A stretch of 64,000 nt of DNA from Alentia gelatinosa (GCA_950022655.1 OX465584.1:6581694-6645693); one strand, 5' to 3'; shown: positions 11,385-21,386, counted from the first letter of the stretch. Numbers and translations: made by a program. Notes: a model not told the origin generated them from the letters alone.

Positions 11385-11582
11385 GGGGCGCGTTTAATAA
11401 GCAGGCTCGTACATGTAGGTCCTTTTCTGTATGACGTAGAGACCCAGGGACGATGTGGGTCAACTTTATTTATGGACGGCTAATTCTGCATTAGCGAACA
11501 AACTTAGATATTATCGAACGATAACCCTTGTACGATGTAGAGAAAAGAGTCATCGAGTACTATCCTAGATTAAACGGGCCCC
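11385..11582 (+). mobile_element. MITE family G, copy 1 (CTG target duplication)
   Basis: It opens GGGCGCGTTTAATAAGC and closes CTAGATTAAACGGGCCC, with CTG on both sides. Internal landmarks shared with the other G copies are GACCCAGGGACGATGTGGGT, TGGACGGCTAA and ACGATAACCCTTGTACGA. Other copies are at 15408, 22865, 31548, 34420 and 35849, with a fragment at 53173. Confidence 0.75.
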
Positions 11583-11585
11583 TGT

Positions 11586-11655
11586 CAGTGGGGTGGGTGG
11601 GGTGTCAGTGGGGTTGGTGGGGTGTCAGTGTGGGGTGTCAGTGGGGTGGATAGGA
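11586..11655 (+). repeat. GTCAGTGGGGTG-type minisatellite
   Basis: Irregular units of 14-24 bp built on GTCAGTGGGGT. Confidence 0.7.
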
Positions 11656-11689
11656 TGTTAGTCAATTTGGGTTTTTAGGAAGCACGGTA

Positions 11690-13585
11690 AAACGTGATAG
11701 GTCGGTGGGCGGGCAGTGGTAGGATAGACCGGTGACCGTGGTAAAACGTGATGGGTCGGTGGGCGGGCAGTGGTAGGATAGACCGATGACCGCGGTAAAA
11801 CATGATGGGTCGGTGGGCGGGCGGTGAGAGGATAGACTGGTGACCATGGTAAAACGTGATAGGTCAGTGGGTGGGCAGTGGGAGGATAGACTGGTGACCG
11901 TGGTATAACATGATGGGTCGGTGGGCGGGCGGTGAGAGGATAGACCGGTGACCGTGGTATAACGTGATGGGTCGGTGGGCGGGCAGTGGTAGGGTAGACT
12001 GGTGACCTTGGTAAAACGTGATGGGTCGGTTGGCGGGCAGTGGTAGGATAGACTGGTGACCGTGGTGAAACGTGATAGGTCGGTGGGTGAGCGGTGGGAG
12101 GATAGACCGGTGACTGTGGTAAAACGTGATGGGTCGGTGGAAGGATAGACCGGTGACCGCGGTAAAACGTGATGGGTCGGTGGGCGGGCGGTGGTAGGAT
12201 AGACCGGTGACCGTGGTAAAACGTGATGGGTCGGTGGGCGGGCGGTGGTAGGATAGACCGGTGACCGTGGTAAAACGTGATGGGTCGGTGGGCGGGCGGT
12301 GGGAGGATAGACTGGTGACCTTGGTAAAACGTGATAGGTCGGTGGGTGGGCGGTGGGAGGATAGACTGGTGACCTTGGTAAAACGTGATGGGTCGGTGGG
12401 TGGGCGGTGGGAGGATAGACTGGTGACCTTGGTAAAACGTGATGGGTCGGTGGGTGGGCAGTGGGAGGATAGACTGGTGACCTTGGTAAAACGTGATGGG
12501 TCGGTGGGCGGGCGGTGGGAGGATAGACTGGTGATGACCGTGGTAAAACGTGATGGGTCGGTGGAAGGATAGACCGGTGACCGCGGTAAAACGTGATGGG
12601 TTGGTGGGCGGGCGGTGAGAGGATAGACCGGTGACCGTGGTAAAACGTGATGGGTCAGTGGGCGGGGAGTGGGAGGATAGACTGGTAACCGTGGTAAAAC
12701 GTGATGGGTCGGTGGGCGGGCGGTGGTAGGATAGACTGGTGACCGCGGTAAAACGTGATAGGTCGGTGGGCGGGCGGTGGTGGGATAGACCGGTGACCGT
12801 GGTAAAACGTGATGGGTCAGTGGGCGGGCGGTGGGAGGATAGACTGGTGACCTTGGTAAAACGTGATGGGTCAGTGGGCGGGCGGTGGGAGGATAGACTG
12901 GTGACCTTGGTAAAACGTGATGGGTCGGTGGGCGGGCGGTGGGAGGATAGACCGGTGACCATGGTAAAACGTGATAGGTCGGTGGGAGGATAGACTGGTG
13001 ACCGTGGTAAAACGTGATGGGTCGGTGGGCGGGCGGTGGGAGGATAGACTTGTGAACGTGGTAAAAGGTGATGGGTCGGTGGGCAGGCGTTGGCAGGATA
13101 GACCGGTGACCGTGGTAAAATGTGATGGGTCGGTGGGCGGGTAGTGGGAGGATAGACTGGTGACCGTGGTAAAACGTGATGGGTCGATGGGCGGATAGTG
13201 GGAGAATAGACTGGTGACCGTGGTAAACGTGATGGGTCGGTGGGCGGGTAGTGGGAGGATAGACTGGTGACCGTGGTAAAAGGTGATGGGTCGGTGGGCA
13301 GGCGTTGGTAGGATAGACCGGTGACCGTGGTAAAATGTGATGGGTCGGTGGGCGGGCGTTGGTAGGATAGACCGGTGACCGTGGTAAAACGTGATGGGAC
13401 GGTGGGCGGGTGGTGGGAGGATAGACTGGTGAACGTGGTAAAACGTGATGGGTCGGTGGGCGGGCGGTGGGAGGATAGACCGGTGACCGTGGTAAAACGT
13501 GATGGGTCGGTGGGCGGGCGGTGAGAGGATAGACTGGTGAACGTGGTAAAACGTGATGGGACGGTGGGCGGGCGGTGGTAGGATA
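11690..13585 (+). repeat. 54-bp minisatellite, about 35 copies
   Basis: The unit contains GTGGTAAAACGTGATGGGTC, GGTGGGCGGGCGGTGG and AGGATAGACCGGTGACC, repeating every 54 bp. Because 54 is a multiple of 3, several frames stay open on both strands. The longest, 650 codons on the minus strand at 11658-13610, encodes an 18-residue Pro/Ser/Thr-rich repeat. There is no signal peptide, unique domain or splice context, so I treat it as a satellite rather than a gene. Confidence 0.9.
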
Positions 13586-13751
13586 GACACTGGCTTGGCC
13601 TTATCTTCACACCTGGACGCGTCCGCCAATACCCAATGCCTTGTCCAGTCCTGGAAAGTGAATGTAAACACTGAGGTCACACCTACAGTATTGTAGGAAC
13701 CGACATGTGCCGACATGTTTATAACTAGAATAGTCTATATCTACACTGGCA

Positions 13752-13779
13752 ACCAGAGCCACACTACGTTGGCTCTGGT
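13752..13779. repeat. Perfect 10-bp inverted repeat
   Basis: ACCAGAGCCA and TGGCTCTGGT flank an 8-base spacer. It could be a small hairpin or an element fragment. Confidence 0.5.
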
Positions 13780-13956
13780 CGGGTTAAATACGCTGCCACC
13801 TTGACCCAGTACCGGAACCAGTTTGTTACTCTCCTTCCAGATCTTTTGTACTGCTCAGGGAGTGTGTTAGTCTATGCCAAAACCTCGAAGCCAATTTTCC
13901 ATTTTCGTATTTCATTTCCTGTGGGTTTTTTTCAAAATATGATAAGCATAGATCAT

Positions 13957-14133
13957 GGTTACTTTATCAATTTGCTAGCTAGGAATGTTTCATATTAAGA
14001 ATGTTTGCTTTCAGAGTATACATAGAACAAGATTACCTGGTTTGAGGCGAACACAGAGGCATATCGTATGTGATTTAAGCCGAGCAACCCTTATGTTGTA
14101 GCTCAGCGCAGACAGGGGTTTTTTGCCAATCTA
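13957..14133 (+). repeat. Dispersed repeat R1, copy 2
   Basis: Collinear with 990-1165 (CAATTTGCTAGCTA, TTTGAGGCGAACACAGAG, GTAGCTCAGCGCAGACAGG). Confidence 0.6.
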
Positions 14134-14347
14134 AGTGTATATCACATTTTTACCTTTCCTTTATATACTTACTTACTTAAGAAAAATATGGTCAATTTAG
14201 GTCTCCACTTTATAGCTGGTAAATATCCACTGTGATTATTAACTGACCACTCATCTGTCACTCAACCTGGTCACAGCTACCACCAAACTGTGTGAATTAT
14301 CAGTAAAATTAGAGTTACTGCCAGCATATCATCTTGACCAACCAGTA

Positions 14348-14866
14348 GCTCCCTCTGTGTTTTCTATAGACACTTAGTATTAGGTGGATACATCTGTATG
14401 CTCCTGGTATGGTGATACACACTCCCTATGTGTTTTCTATGGACACCTAGTATTAGGTGGATACATATGTATGCTCCGGGTATGTAGATACACACTCCCC
14501 ATGTGTTTTCTATGGACACTTTAGTATGAGGTGGATACATATGTATGCTCCGGGTATGGTGATACACACTCCCCATGTGTTTTCTATGGACACTTAGTAT
14601 TAGGTGGATACATCTGTATGCTCCGGGTATGGTGATACACACTCCCCATGTGTTTTCTATGGACACTTTGTATTAGGTGGATACATCTGTATGCTCCAGG
14701 TATGGTGATACACACTCCCCATGTGTTTTCTATGGACACCTTGTATTAGGTGGATACATCTGTATGCTCCGGGTATGGTGATACACACTCCCCATGTGTT
14801 TTCTATGGACACCTTGTATTAGGTGGATATATCTGTATGCTCCGGGTATGGTGATACACACTCCCT
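14348..14866 (+). repeat. 73-bp minisatellite, about 7 copies, derived from an element end
   Basis: The unit contains TGTGTTTTCTATGGACAC, TATTAGGTGGATACAT, TATGCTCCGGGTATGG and GATACACACTCC. The first two blocks recur once at 58795-58838 as the 5' terminus of a hairpin-tailed element. The array therefore looks like an amplification of that element's end. Confidence 0.85.
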
Positions 14867-14867
14867 G

Positions 14868-14921
14868 ATAGAACATATCGGACGTTAAACTACCCAAACA
14901 TACAAACAAACAAACAAACAA
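14868..14921 (+). mobile_element. SINE 3' end fragment with (AAAC)n tail
   Basis: TCGGACGTTAAACTACCC and then (CAAA)n match the 3' end of the SINE at 57605-57971. The tRNA-like head is missing. Confidence 0.55.
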
Positions 14922-14924
14922 ACC

Positions 14925-14966
14925 TAATGTTAAGCCTGTGGACATTTATTCCAGGGGTGAGATAAA
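14925..14966 (-). mobile_element. 5'-terminus fragment of the TATCTCACCCC family
   Basis: On the minus strand this reads TATCTCACCCCTGGAATAAA, then CAGGCTTAACATT, as at the start of other copies. No matching body or tail follows. Confidence 0.5.
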
Positions 14967-15407
14967 GTATGCGCTGAGAGTGTTGCATATCACACAAAGA
15001 CAAACTGCGATCCCTTGCTCACTCTGAACTCTCCTATTTCACTAAAGCTTGGAAATGAAATTCCTATTTTAATCAGGGTTCGCAATGTAATTGTTATTTT
15101 TTAAGGCTTTTTAATGACATTATCATTTCACCTTGATTTAAGAAAGAAATCATTATTCTAATTGGACTGGGGTTCATTAAACTGGTACTTTATTAAGGCA
15201 TATGGCAATGTGTCAGATAAATAAATAAAAAAGAAAGCCTTTAAGAGCAGCATGATTTAAAAGTCTTATTGTATCCTGTTGTGATCACCTTTTGTTACCC
15301 TTTCGGACCGAAAATTATCATCAAATCTGTATAAAATTTACTCATTATTTTGGAATCCACTCATTCTCTTGTATTCTTAACTTTCTCAGAGATGTATTTC
15401 AATGATT
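14967..15407. other. No recognised feature
   Basis: AT-rich sequence without significant frames or repeats shared within the window. Confidence 0.35.
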
Positions 15408-15575
15408 GGGCCCGTTTAATTATCTAGGATCTTATATAAAGACTCCTTTACTGTATCAGCCGTCCATAAGATCGTCCCTCAGTGTTGAATAAAGTTGACG
15501 CACATCGTTCCTGGGTGTCTATGTACGTACAGAAAAGGGTCTAATTATAGGATCCTAGATTATTAAACGGGCCCC
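15408..15575 (+). mobile_element. MITE family G, copy 2
   Basis: It starts GGGCCCGTTTAATTATCTAG and ends with CTAGATTATTAAACGGGCCC. The flanks (ATT and CTG) do not match as a duplication. The interior shares CCGTCCATAAGATCGTC and GAATAAAGTTGAC with the other copies. Confidence 0.7.
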
Positions 15576-15639
15576 TGTCTACGACAGTTCTGGCAGTTCT
15601 CAATCAGATTATACTCTAACCATAATTGCGATATATGGA

Positions 15640-15790
15640 TTTAAACCTTGGTATACGGGAAAAAATAGTTCCTTCTGCTATAGAGCAAAGAAATAGTCTC
15701 TATTGTTATACCATGGATAATAAATACAACAAACGATGATTTTGTGGACATGCGGCTCTGTAAACCACTTGAGGTTAATCACTTAACAGC
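15640..15790 (+). mobile_element. Fragment of the CCCAGTAAA (family D) hairpin element
   Basis: TGCTATAGAGCAAAGAAATA, ACAACAAACGATG and GGCTCTGTAAACCAC follow the order seen at 24668-24999. The right hairpin arm is missing and the sequence runs into the 46-bp array. Confidence 0.55.
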
Positions 15791-15794
15791 ATAC

Positions 15795-16306
15795 AGAATC
15801 TCAGCAGGATTTGTCTCAGACAAACACCCTGTGAGGTACATGAATCTGAGAAGGATTTGTATCTGACAAACACCCTGTGAGGTACATGAATCTCAGCAGG
15901 ATTTGTCCCAGACAAATACCCTGTGAGGTACATGAATCTCAGCAGGATTTGTCTCAGACAAACACCCTGTGAGGTACATGAATCTCAGCAGGATTTGTCT
16001 CAGACAAATACCCTGTGAGGTACATGAATCTCAACAGGATATGTCTCAGACAAACACCCTGTAAGGTACATGAATCTCAGCAGGATTCATCTCAGACAAA
16101 CACCCTGTGAGGTACATGAATCTCAGCAGGATTTGTCTCAGACATATACCCTGTGAGGTACGTGAATCTCAGTAGGATTTGTCTCAGACATATACCCTGT
16201 GAGGTACATGAATCTCAGTAGGATTTGTCTCAGACATATACCCTGTGAGGTACATGAATCTCAGCAGGCTTTGTCCCAGACAAATACCCTGTGAGGTACA
16301 TGAATC
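15795..16306 (+). repeat. 46-bp minisatellite, about 11 copies, monomer also in a TIR element
   Basis: The unit is GAATCTCAGCAGGATTTGTC plus TCAGACAAACACCCTGTGAG plus GTACAT. Single copies occur inside the TIR elements at 29973-31007 (inverted) and 50455-51052. Confidence 0.9.
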
Positions 16307-16309
16307 CCA

Positions 16310-16593
16310 TCTTGTGAATCCCACTTAAGCATCGCACAACGTCTCCTTCCATCCCTGGCCTCATGCGAAAGGTTAAGCATAGTTGTACAGAGAGAGACTT
16401 CTGCCAAGCACAATGGGCTTTCTGCAGTCCATGAATAGATGATAACTTCCTCTTATACAGTTATCATATAGAGTCTGAATGTTTCCATTCACCTCACTTC
16501 ATATCACACTTACGTCGAGCTGATGGTGTTTTACGACATAGCAAGCAAGCAAGGGTCTTATTAGATAAGAGGGAATCTATGAGATGCAGATAA
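16310..16593. other. Flank of the recombinase element, nothing recognised
   Basis: Single-copy sequence. Its last bases, CAGATAA at 16587-16593, are repeated immediately beyond the other end of the element. Confidence 0.4.
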
Positions 16594-17200
16594 TTAGGAG
16601 AAACCGAACGAGAGTGAACCTTGTCAAACTTTATCTCACGACGGCTCGTCCGACGAGATTACTACGCGAGGCGAAGCCGAGCGTGGTAATCTTGGAGGAC
16701 GAGCCGGAGTGAGATAAAGTTTGACAAGGTTCACTCGAGTTCGGTTTACTATTTATCCTACCCCTTTTAGACTACTTAACAGAATTAGAAAATATGCAAA
16801 CACTCACCGATATCCCGAAGAATTTGTGTAAATATCCATTTTGGTCCCCCCTACTAACTCTGCTGTCTATCGCCGCGTTCAGCGATATGCGTAGTAAATT
16901 ACAGATTTTGCGTTAGTTGTTCGGTCGAGGTCAGGTCAAGAATATAATCCCGGTCGAGTTAACTGCACACGTTTAAATTTTATGGAATCTAACTAATTGA
17001 CAGCTTCATTTATGTTTCACTACAAGATTTAAAGACAATAACACCTTTATTTTCAACTAATAACCTTTTATTTTGTTGTTTATTCAAAATATCAACACGA
17101 GCAATTTCCTTGGTTACCGCTTCTAGGTCAGCTAGAGCATAGTCTCGAACCGAAACACAACACGTCTATTCTAGCCTTATGTACAGTATAGCCTCGTAAC

Positions 17201-17206
17201 TTTATT
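17201..17206 (-). promoter_or_regulatory. Polyadenylation signal of the recombinase gene
   Basis: AATAAA on the minus strand lies about 12 bases beyond the TGA stop codon at 17218-17220. It is the nearest canonical signal. Confidence 0.55.
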
Positions 17207-17217
17207 CTAGCGGCACA

Positions 17218-19308
17218 TCAGTTATCTTCGACCGGCAGTCGAGGAGACAAGTTTACTTGATTCTGGGAGTGTGAGGAAGTTGTCGACGATACATTGTAAT
17301 TGATATTTACACTTATATTTCCGCTGATGTTTGCATTTTGAAACATACCGCTTACCGCACGTGTGAATTCGGACCGGGAATCTACACTGACTCCGGTCAC
17401 AACGGCCGGCACCTTCGCTGGCGGCGGAAGCAGCTCACATGTTGCGCTGGATTTATCTGGATTTACCGAAATTGCGGCAGTTGAAGGACGTTTTGTTGAT
17501 AAGGTTAGTATATTACTCATTTCCTGCTGCTGCTCTTTACTTGCAACTGCGTATCTGTTCAAGCTATTAACATTCTTATGGCCTGTAAGCTGGCAGATCA
17601 GGTTTGGGGGGACGTTTCGATTTTGGAGTGTCTGGCACACTGTCTTCCGCAAAGAATGGTTGGTGTACTTTCCCTTCAACCCAGCTGCTTTCGCAATATT
17701 TGGAACAACTTTCGCTAGGTAATTGACCCCCATCACACAAGTTACATAGCATAAGGTATCATTCAGTGTGGTTTTTGGTTTTACGGTCAGGAAGAGGGCA
17801 AAGTTATCTACACATGTTAGCTTAGGCCGTTTTGACACAAACAATTTGTACAAGTTAACAATGCACCGATCCCCCCCCGTCGCCCATAGCTTAGGACTAA
17901 AAGCCCGAGGTTCAGAACCTTTTACTCCTTTCCTTGTTTTTGTGGATCTTTCGTTCCACATCAGAAACTCCCTTTCGTTTTCTTCTTCTACTTTGATATC
18001 GCCAAAACAACACTGGCGTGCCTCATCGCACCCTCGCCAGCCGAATGCTTTCGTAAAATAATAAATCAACGTGTCCTGTAGCGACTTGGGGGAGTTAGCG
18101 CCTAGGAGGCCCAGGGTCCAAAACTTGTCCTCGTCTTCCACCGTTAAGGCCTGGGCAGCATTGGGTTTGTTACCGAGTCCGAGCTGCTTTAGTTCGTTCC
18201 TCTTGCTCGCTAGCACGTTTCTACATGCCAGAAATTCGTCAGATCGTAGTAAACTGTACTCGTACCCCCTATCGCGAAGATGTCTGAAAAAAAGATTTAA
18301 ACGATTTGCTTACTAGATTCAGCCTATATTTAACATGACGACTCTGTCGTTTTTAATCATAAATTCGCAATTACTTGTATATGCTTGTATATATCACATA
18401 TTTTACGGGCCGTTGACACTGCCGTCAGAGTTCCGTCAAGTGCCGAAATTTTGTTAGACGGCACGGGGGGGGGGGGGGGGGGGGGGAGGGGGGCGCCTCC
18501 CCCCCCCCCAATTAGCCCCAGTTTTTTTTTCTCCACATTTTCAATACTCAAGTCAAGATTTATTATTCGTTAATTAGGGAATGATTATCACCTTTCAAAA
18601 GTGCAGTGAAACGATGTTAAACTGTCTGGTTCGTACTCGTCCCCGTTCACCTTTCGCACAGACAGAAGGAAGTTGGCGATATAATTCGCTAACTTGGTTG
18701 GTTCAACTGCCTCCATAGCACGATTGTCCAGGTGGGCCTCCAACATATACGTCTGGAATCGTGTTATAACCTGTAAATATATGAAAATTGATTCATTTTA
18801 TTAGTGTATCGTTTTACGATTGCTTTCAAATTATCCAAAATGTCAAATCGTAGTTCTCCGATATAACACAGGGCGGCGCCACCGGCTATTGCTATCCAAT
18901 GTTTACATTTCTTTCGATAACGCTTTCGCTTACCTGTTCTGTTTTCTTGGTGGTGTTCTTGTTTCGCTTGCTCCTGACATAATCCCGAAGTTCGCTGTCG
19001 TTTAGCAACTCACTTTCGCTTTCTTCTATCGTTTCAGGTTCTGCTACCCTCACTTCGGAGACATCGCTTTGATTTTGACAACCTGGAGCAGACGTCTTTT
19101 CCTTCACGTTCACAGTGGGCCACTCGTCGAACGGATCCTCGCTAAATAGGAATTCAAGGTCTGTCGCATCGATGTTGAAGGTAGGTTCATCCCTTTCGCT
19201 AAGATTTTTCTCTTCCGTTATCACTTCTTGGGCCAATTCCGTCATTATTTCCTTGAGCGTACTACCCATAACACCGCCCAGATAGGCGTCAAACTTGCTA
19301 CACGCCAT
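17218..19308 (-). CDS. Crypton / KIAA1958-like tyrosine recombinase (three exons, 539 aa)
   Basis: Exon 1 is 19308-18934, exon 2 is 18770-18592 and exon 3 is 18283-17218; the introns (163 and 308 nt) begin GT and end AG. The joined frame is open and ends in TGA. Start: the ATG at 19308 opens the exon 1 frame. Residues 1-125 are acidic and low-complexity. Residues 126-235 form an N-terminal core-binding, DUF3504-like region (FLLSVRKVNG, then SFHCTFERHLRDRGYEYS across the second junction). Residues 236-440 hold the catalytic domain: R268 and E272 (GWRGCDE), H394 and R397 (NHSLRK), H420 (LTGHKN) and nucleophile Y429 (NRYAV). The C-terminal tail ends in an Asn/Ser-rich stretch (ISVNINYNVS) like those of KIAA1958-type proteins. 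The family cuts and rejoins DNA through a 3'-phosphotyrosine. No separate zinc finger or GCR1-type domain is visible. It appears intact and could be active; a domesticated host gene is the alternative. Confidence 0.85.
18464..18509. repeat. Poly-G/poly-C palindrome inside intron 2
   Basis: A run of more than 20 G (with one A near the end) is followed by GGCGCC and a run of C, making a near-perfect palindrome. It could form a hairpin or G-quadruplex and could hinder splicing or sequencing; its length may be an assembly approximation. Confidence 0.75.
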
Positions 19309-19359
19309 GTTTGCGCCTTGTCAAACGCCAGCGCTGTCGTAACGGATCTACTTTCGCTA

Positions 19360-19391
19360 GCTCGCTTCTGATTGGTCCGTTTTTTTATTCA
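19360..19391 (-). promoter_or_regulatory. CCAAT box in the recombinase gene promoter
   Basis: On the minus strand GGACCAATCAGA lies about 65 bp upstream of the ATG, preceded by an A-rich AATAAAAAAA stretch. CCAATCAG starts 107 bp from the element's 5' terminus. The short copies at 23580 and 30299 have the same word at 111 and 110 bp, so it is part of the element and not the host. Confidence 0.5.
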
Positions 19392-19523
19392 CCTCGGTGC
19401 ATAAATCACACATTATTCAACGCTCAGTCAAATACACTGAGTCAATGTTAAACCTACGGCGTTTTTTATTAGGGGTAGGATAACAGATAAGACGCGAACA
19501 CAATTCCTAGTTATCTATATAAT

Positions 19524-19700
19524 TATATACCAGTGCACGAATATCTCATCTATACGCCCTAGTAGTAATGATTTCATTTGCCCACACTGTGGCGTAATAT
19601 ATATAATACTACCCTCAGTACTACGTGACCACTCATACTTCTATTTAGTGAGTTGTAGAATGGCATTCTTAATGATTTCTAGGTATATAATAACAGAAAT
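19524..19700 (+). mobile_element. Degenerate TATATACC-family element
   Basis: ATTATATACC near 19528 and AGGTATATAATAA near 19679 are inverted termini bounding about 160 bp, as in other members. A second TATATACTTATGGCCGAAC start follows near 19732. No clear hairpin tail is present. Confidence 0.4.
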
Positions 19701-19774
19701 ACATAGTGAGTGTGTCTTTCTATATTCCTATATATACTTATGGCCGAACACTTTATGGTTACACATGGGGGTGG

Positions 19775-20168
19775 GGACTTATCTCAGTGGTCAAGGCACT
19801 GGACTTGTAATCCCAATGTTGTGGGTTCGAATCTCACTGCAGTGGTAGATTTATTGCTATATTAAAGGCCAGTCCTTCTCATACCATGTCTTTGTGGTGT
19901 GGTGTACAGCCACCTTTCTCCTTCATTCCCAGCAGTGGTAGATTTACTGCTATATCAAAGGTCAATCCTTCTCATACCATGTCTATGTGGTGTGGGAACT
20001 TAAAGAACCTCACCTCGGTAAATGTGTAGAGGTGAGATTTCTACCAAATTCATCTCATAGATTCGATCACCACCCTTGTGGTGTAAAACCAGAGAGAAAA
20101 GCTGAACCATGTTAGTCCCTATATACCCTCAGGGTCCCCTGGAATGTTAGATAAACAAACAAACCAAA
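19775..20168 (+). mobile_element. tRNA-derived SINE with duplicated middle segment
   Basis: The head resembles a tRNA gene: a box A-like CTTATCTCAGTGGTCAAGG and box B GGGTTCGAATC about 40 bp later. The body contains TCTCATACCATGTCTTTGTG and CACCTCGGTAAATGTG; the end is (AAAC)n at about 20153-20168. A roughly 65-bp block (GCAGTGGTAGATTTA...ATACCATGTCT) is present twice, at about 19840 and 19931. Relatives are at 36035 and 57605. Confidence 0.75.
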
Positions 20169-20370
20169 CTAAACTATGGTTACACCATGCTACGGGGTGG
20201 AATGACCAATCCAGATCAATCAGATCGCTTCTTACAAAATTCATATGAATAGCGCAGTGGGGAGAAAACCTAAGAGTGTAAAGTTAGTTGATAAAGTTGG
20301 ATCTGGCTTCTGGTTAAGCAAATAATGCTATTAATCATATCTAACTACATTTTAAGGTATATAGGAAGAG

Positions 20371-20712
20371 GGAAATCAAGTTTCCGGAAGTCAAAGTTAC
20401 TCGGTAAGGCTCGGGATATTCTGCAAGGAGTTGGGACTCCCCCTGTATTAACTACCATATAAGGAATAGAGTAGTCCCAGTAGCCAATGACTGCATTCGG
20501 AGCAAACCACGACCTTCACCCTGACCTCCTTACATGATATTTATAGCGCCTGCGGACGGTTCTACAGTCGAGAGTTGACCTAAAATCTAATGGGCCACAA
20601 CCACCCTCGGATATCATTGCCCGTGGCCAAGGCCTTGGGCAGTAATCTTTCCGAGCCTTACCTCATAGCTTTGACTTTCTCTCTCTGGAACATAGTTTCC
20701 CTTTTTTATAAT
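20371..20712 (+). mobile_element. Palindromic element with a second element inserted near its centre
   Basis: The left arm (GAAGTCAAAGTTAC, then GGTAAGGCTCGG) pairs with the right arm (CCGAGCCTTACCTC, then GCTTTGACTTTC). Between them lies about 170 bp (20449-20617) that recurs inverted at 31874-31998. That inner segment includes ATAAGGAATAGAGTAG and ATGATATTTATAGCGCC. A related palindrome is at 21415-21560. Confidence 0.6.
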
Positions 20713-21308
20713 TCTATCTTTTCTTCATAATCTTTCCTCCCTTACTGTGTGCCATATGCACCATACCGCATTACCTCTCATCACTGTGGGCCCTGAATTT
20801 CCTGCCTCTGTGCAACAATGAAGCTTTCCTTCTCCCCGTAACAACACTCCGTATTCACATCAGGGTTCTATGATTAACAGCTGGCGCCAGCCGCCTGCAC
20901 CAACACGGAGGGGTAATCATATTTAGGGTTTTCATACGGATGTGTAAGATCCTAATAAGGAACATTACGCTCCGGGCTTGGCATCTCGTAACTAAGCTGA
21001 TTACACATTGGGGTTTGGGCTCAGTCGGAGGACACCCTAATCTACAGGCAATCAGCCCTCACGAGTTGTTATCAGTGAATCACTGGAAACCTATCTTATC
21101 TTCGGACATCTGCTACAGCACCTCTGGTTCTCCCGTGTCTAATTGGAATAGCCATACGTCCGTCCGTACCACGTGACCATTGTCCTTCTCTCATTCTGCT
21201 ACTTACCGGTAGTGAGTTGTAAAATGGCATATTCAGTTATTTCTATTCCTATACCCATGAGCGAACGACCTATGACTATCTGACGCTGCTGGGGGTGGAA
21301 TAACATTT
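20713..21308. other. Unassigned, mostly single-copy
   Basis: No open frame or RNA-like structure. The end (21165-21290) has TATATACC-family words such as CCACGTGACCA and TATACCCATGAGCGAACG, so a degraded element end may lie there. Confidence 0.3.
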
Positions 21309-21386
21309 GTTTACTGCCAAGGTTGACGTTTACTGCCAAGGTTGACGTTTACTGCCCAGGTTGACGTTTACTTCCCAGGTTGACGT
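21309..21386 (+). repeat. 19-bp minisatellite, 4 copies
   Basis: GTTTACTGCCAAGGTTGAC repeats four times, with C or T changes in later copies. Confidence 0.85.

Larger units (their letters stand above)
16594..19483 (-). mobile_element. 2.9-kb Crypton-like element with inverted termini and hairpin tail
   Basis: Read on the minus strand, the element starts TATCCTACCCCTAATAAAAA (from 19482). It carries the recombinase gene, has the inverted terminus GGGGTAGGATA (about 16749-16759), and ends in a hairpin (16596-16748). The hairpin arms share GAACCTTGTCAAACTTTATC with its complement; the apex is CGAGGCGAAGCCGAG. CAGATAA flanks both ends (16587-16593 and 19484-19490), possibly a target duplication. 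Classical Cryptons lack terminal inverted repeats, so the structure is unusual. Short copies of the termini lie at 320, 23580, 30299, 32690 and 36704. Confidence 0.7.

Noticed and set aside
11658..13610. 650-codon minus-strand open frame with an 18-residue Pro/Ser/Thr repeat
   Set aside because: It lies wholly in a 54-bp array. A period divisible by three keeps frames open on both strands, and there is no unique domain, signal peptide or splice context.
10418..16306. CRISPR array, considered because of regularly spaced repeats of 32-73 bp
   Set aside because: Units are contiguous without unique spacers and the genome is eukaryotic.
17363..18316. Plus-strand frames of 119, 97 and 81 codons
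   Set aside because: They are shadows of exon 3 of the minus-strand recombinase gene, which has catalytic motifs and consistent splicing.
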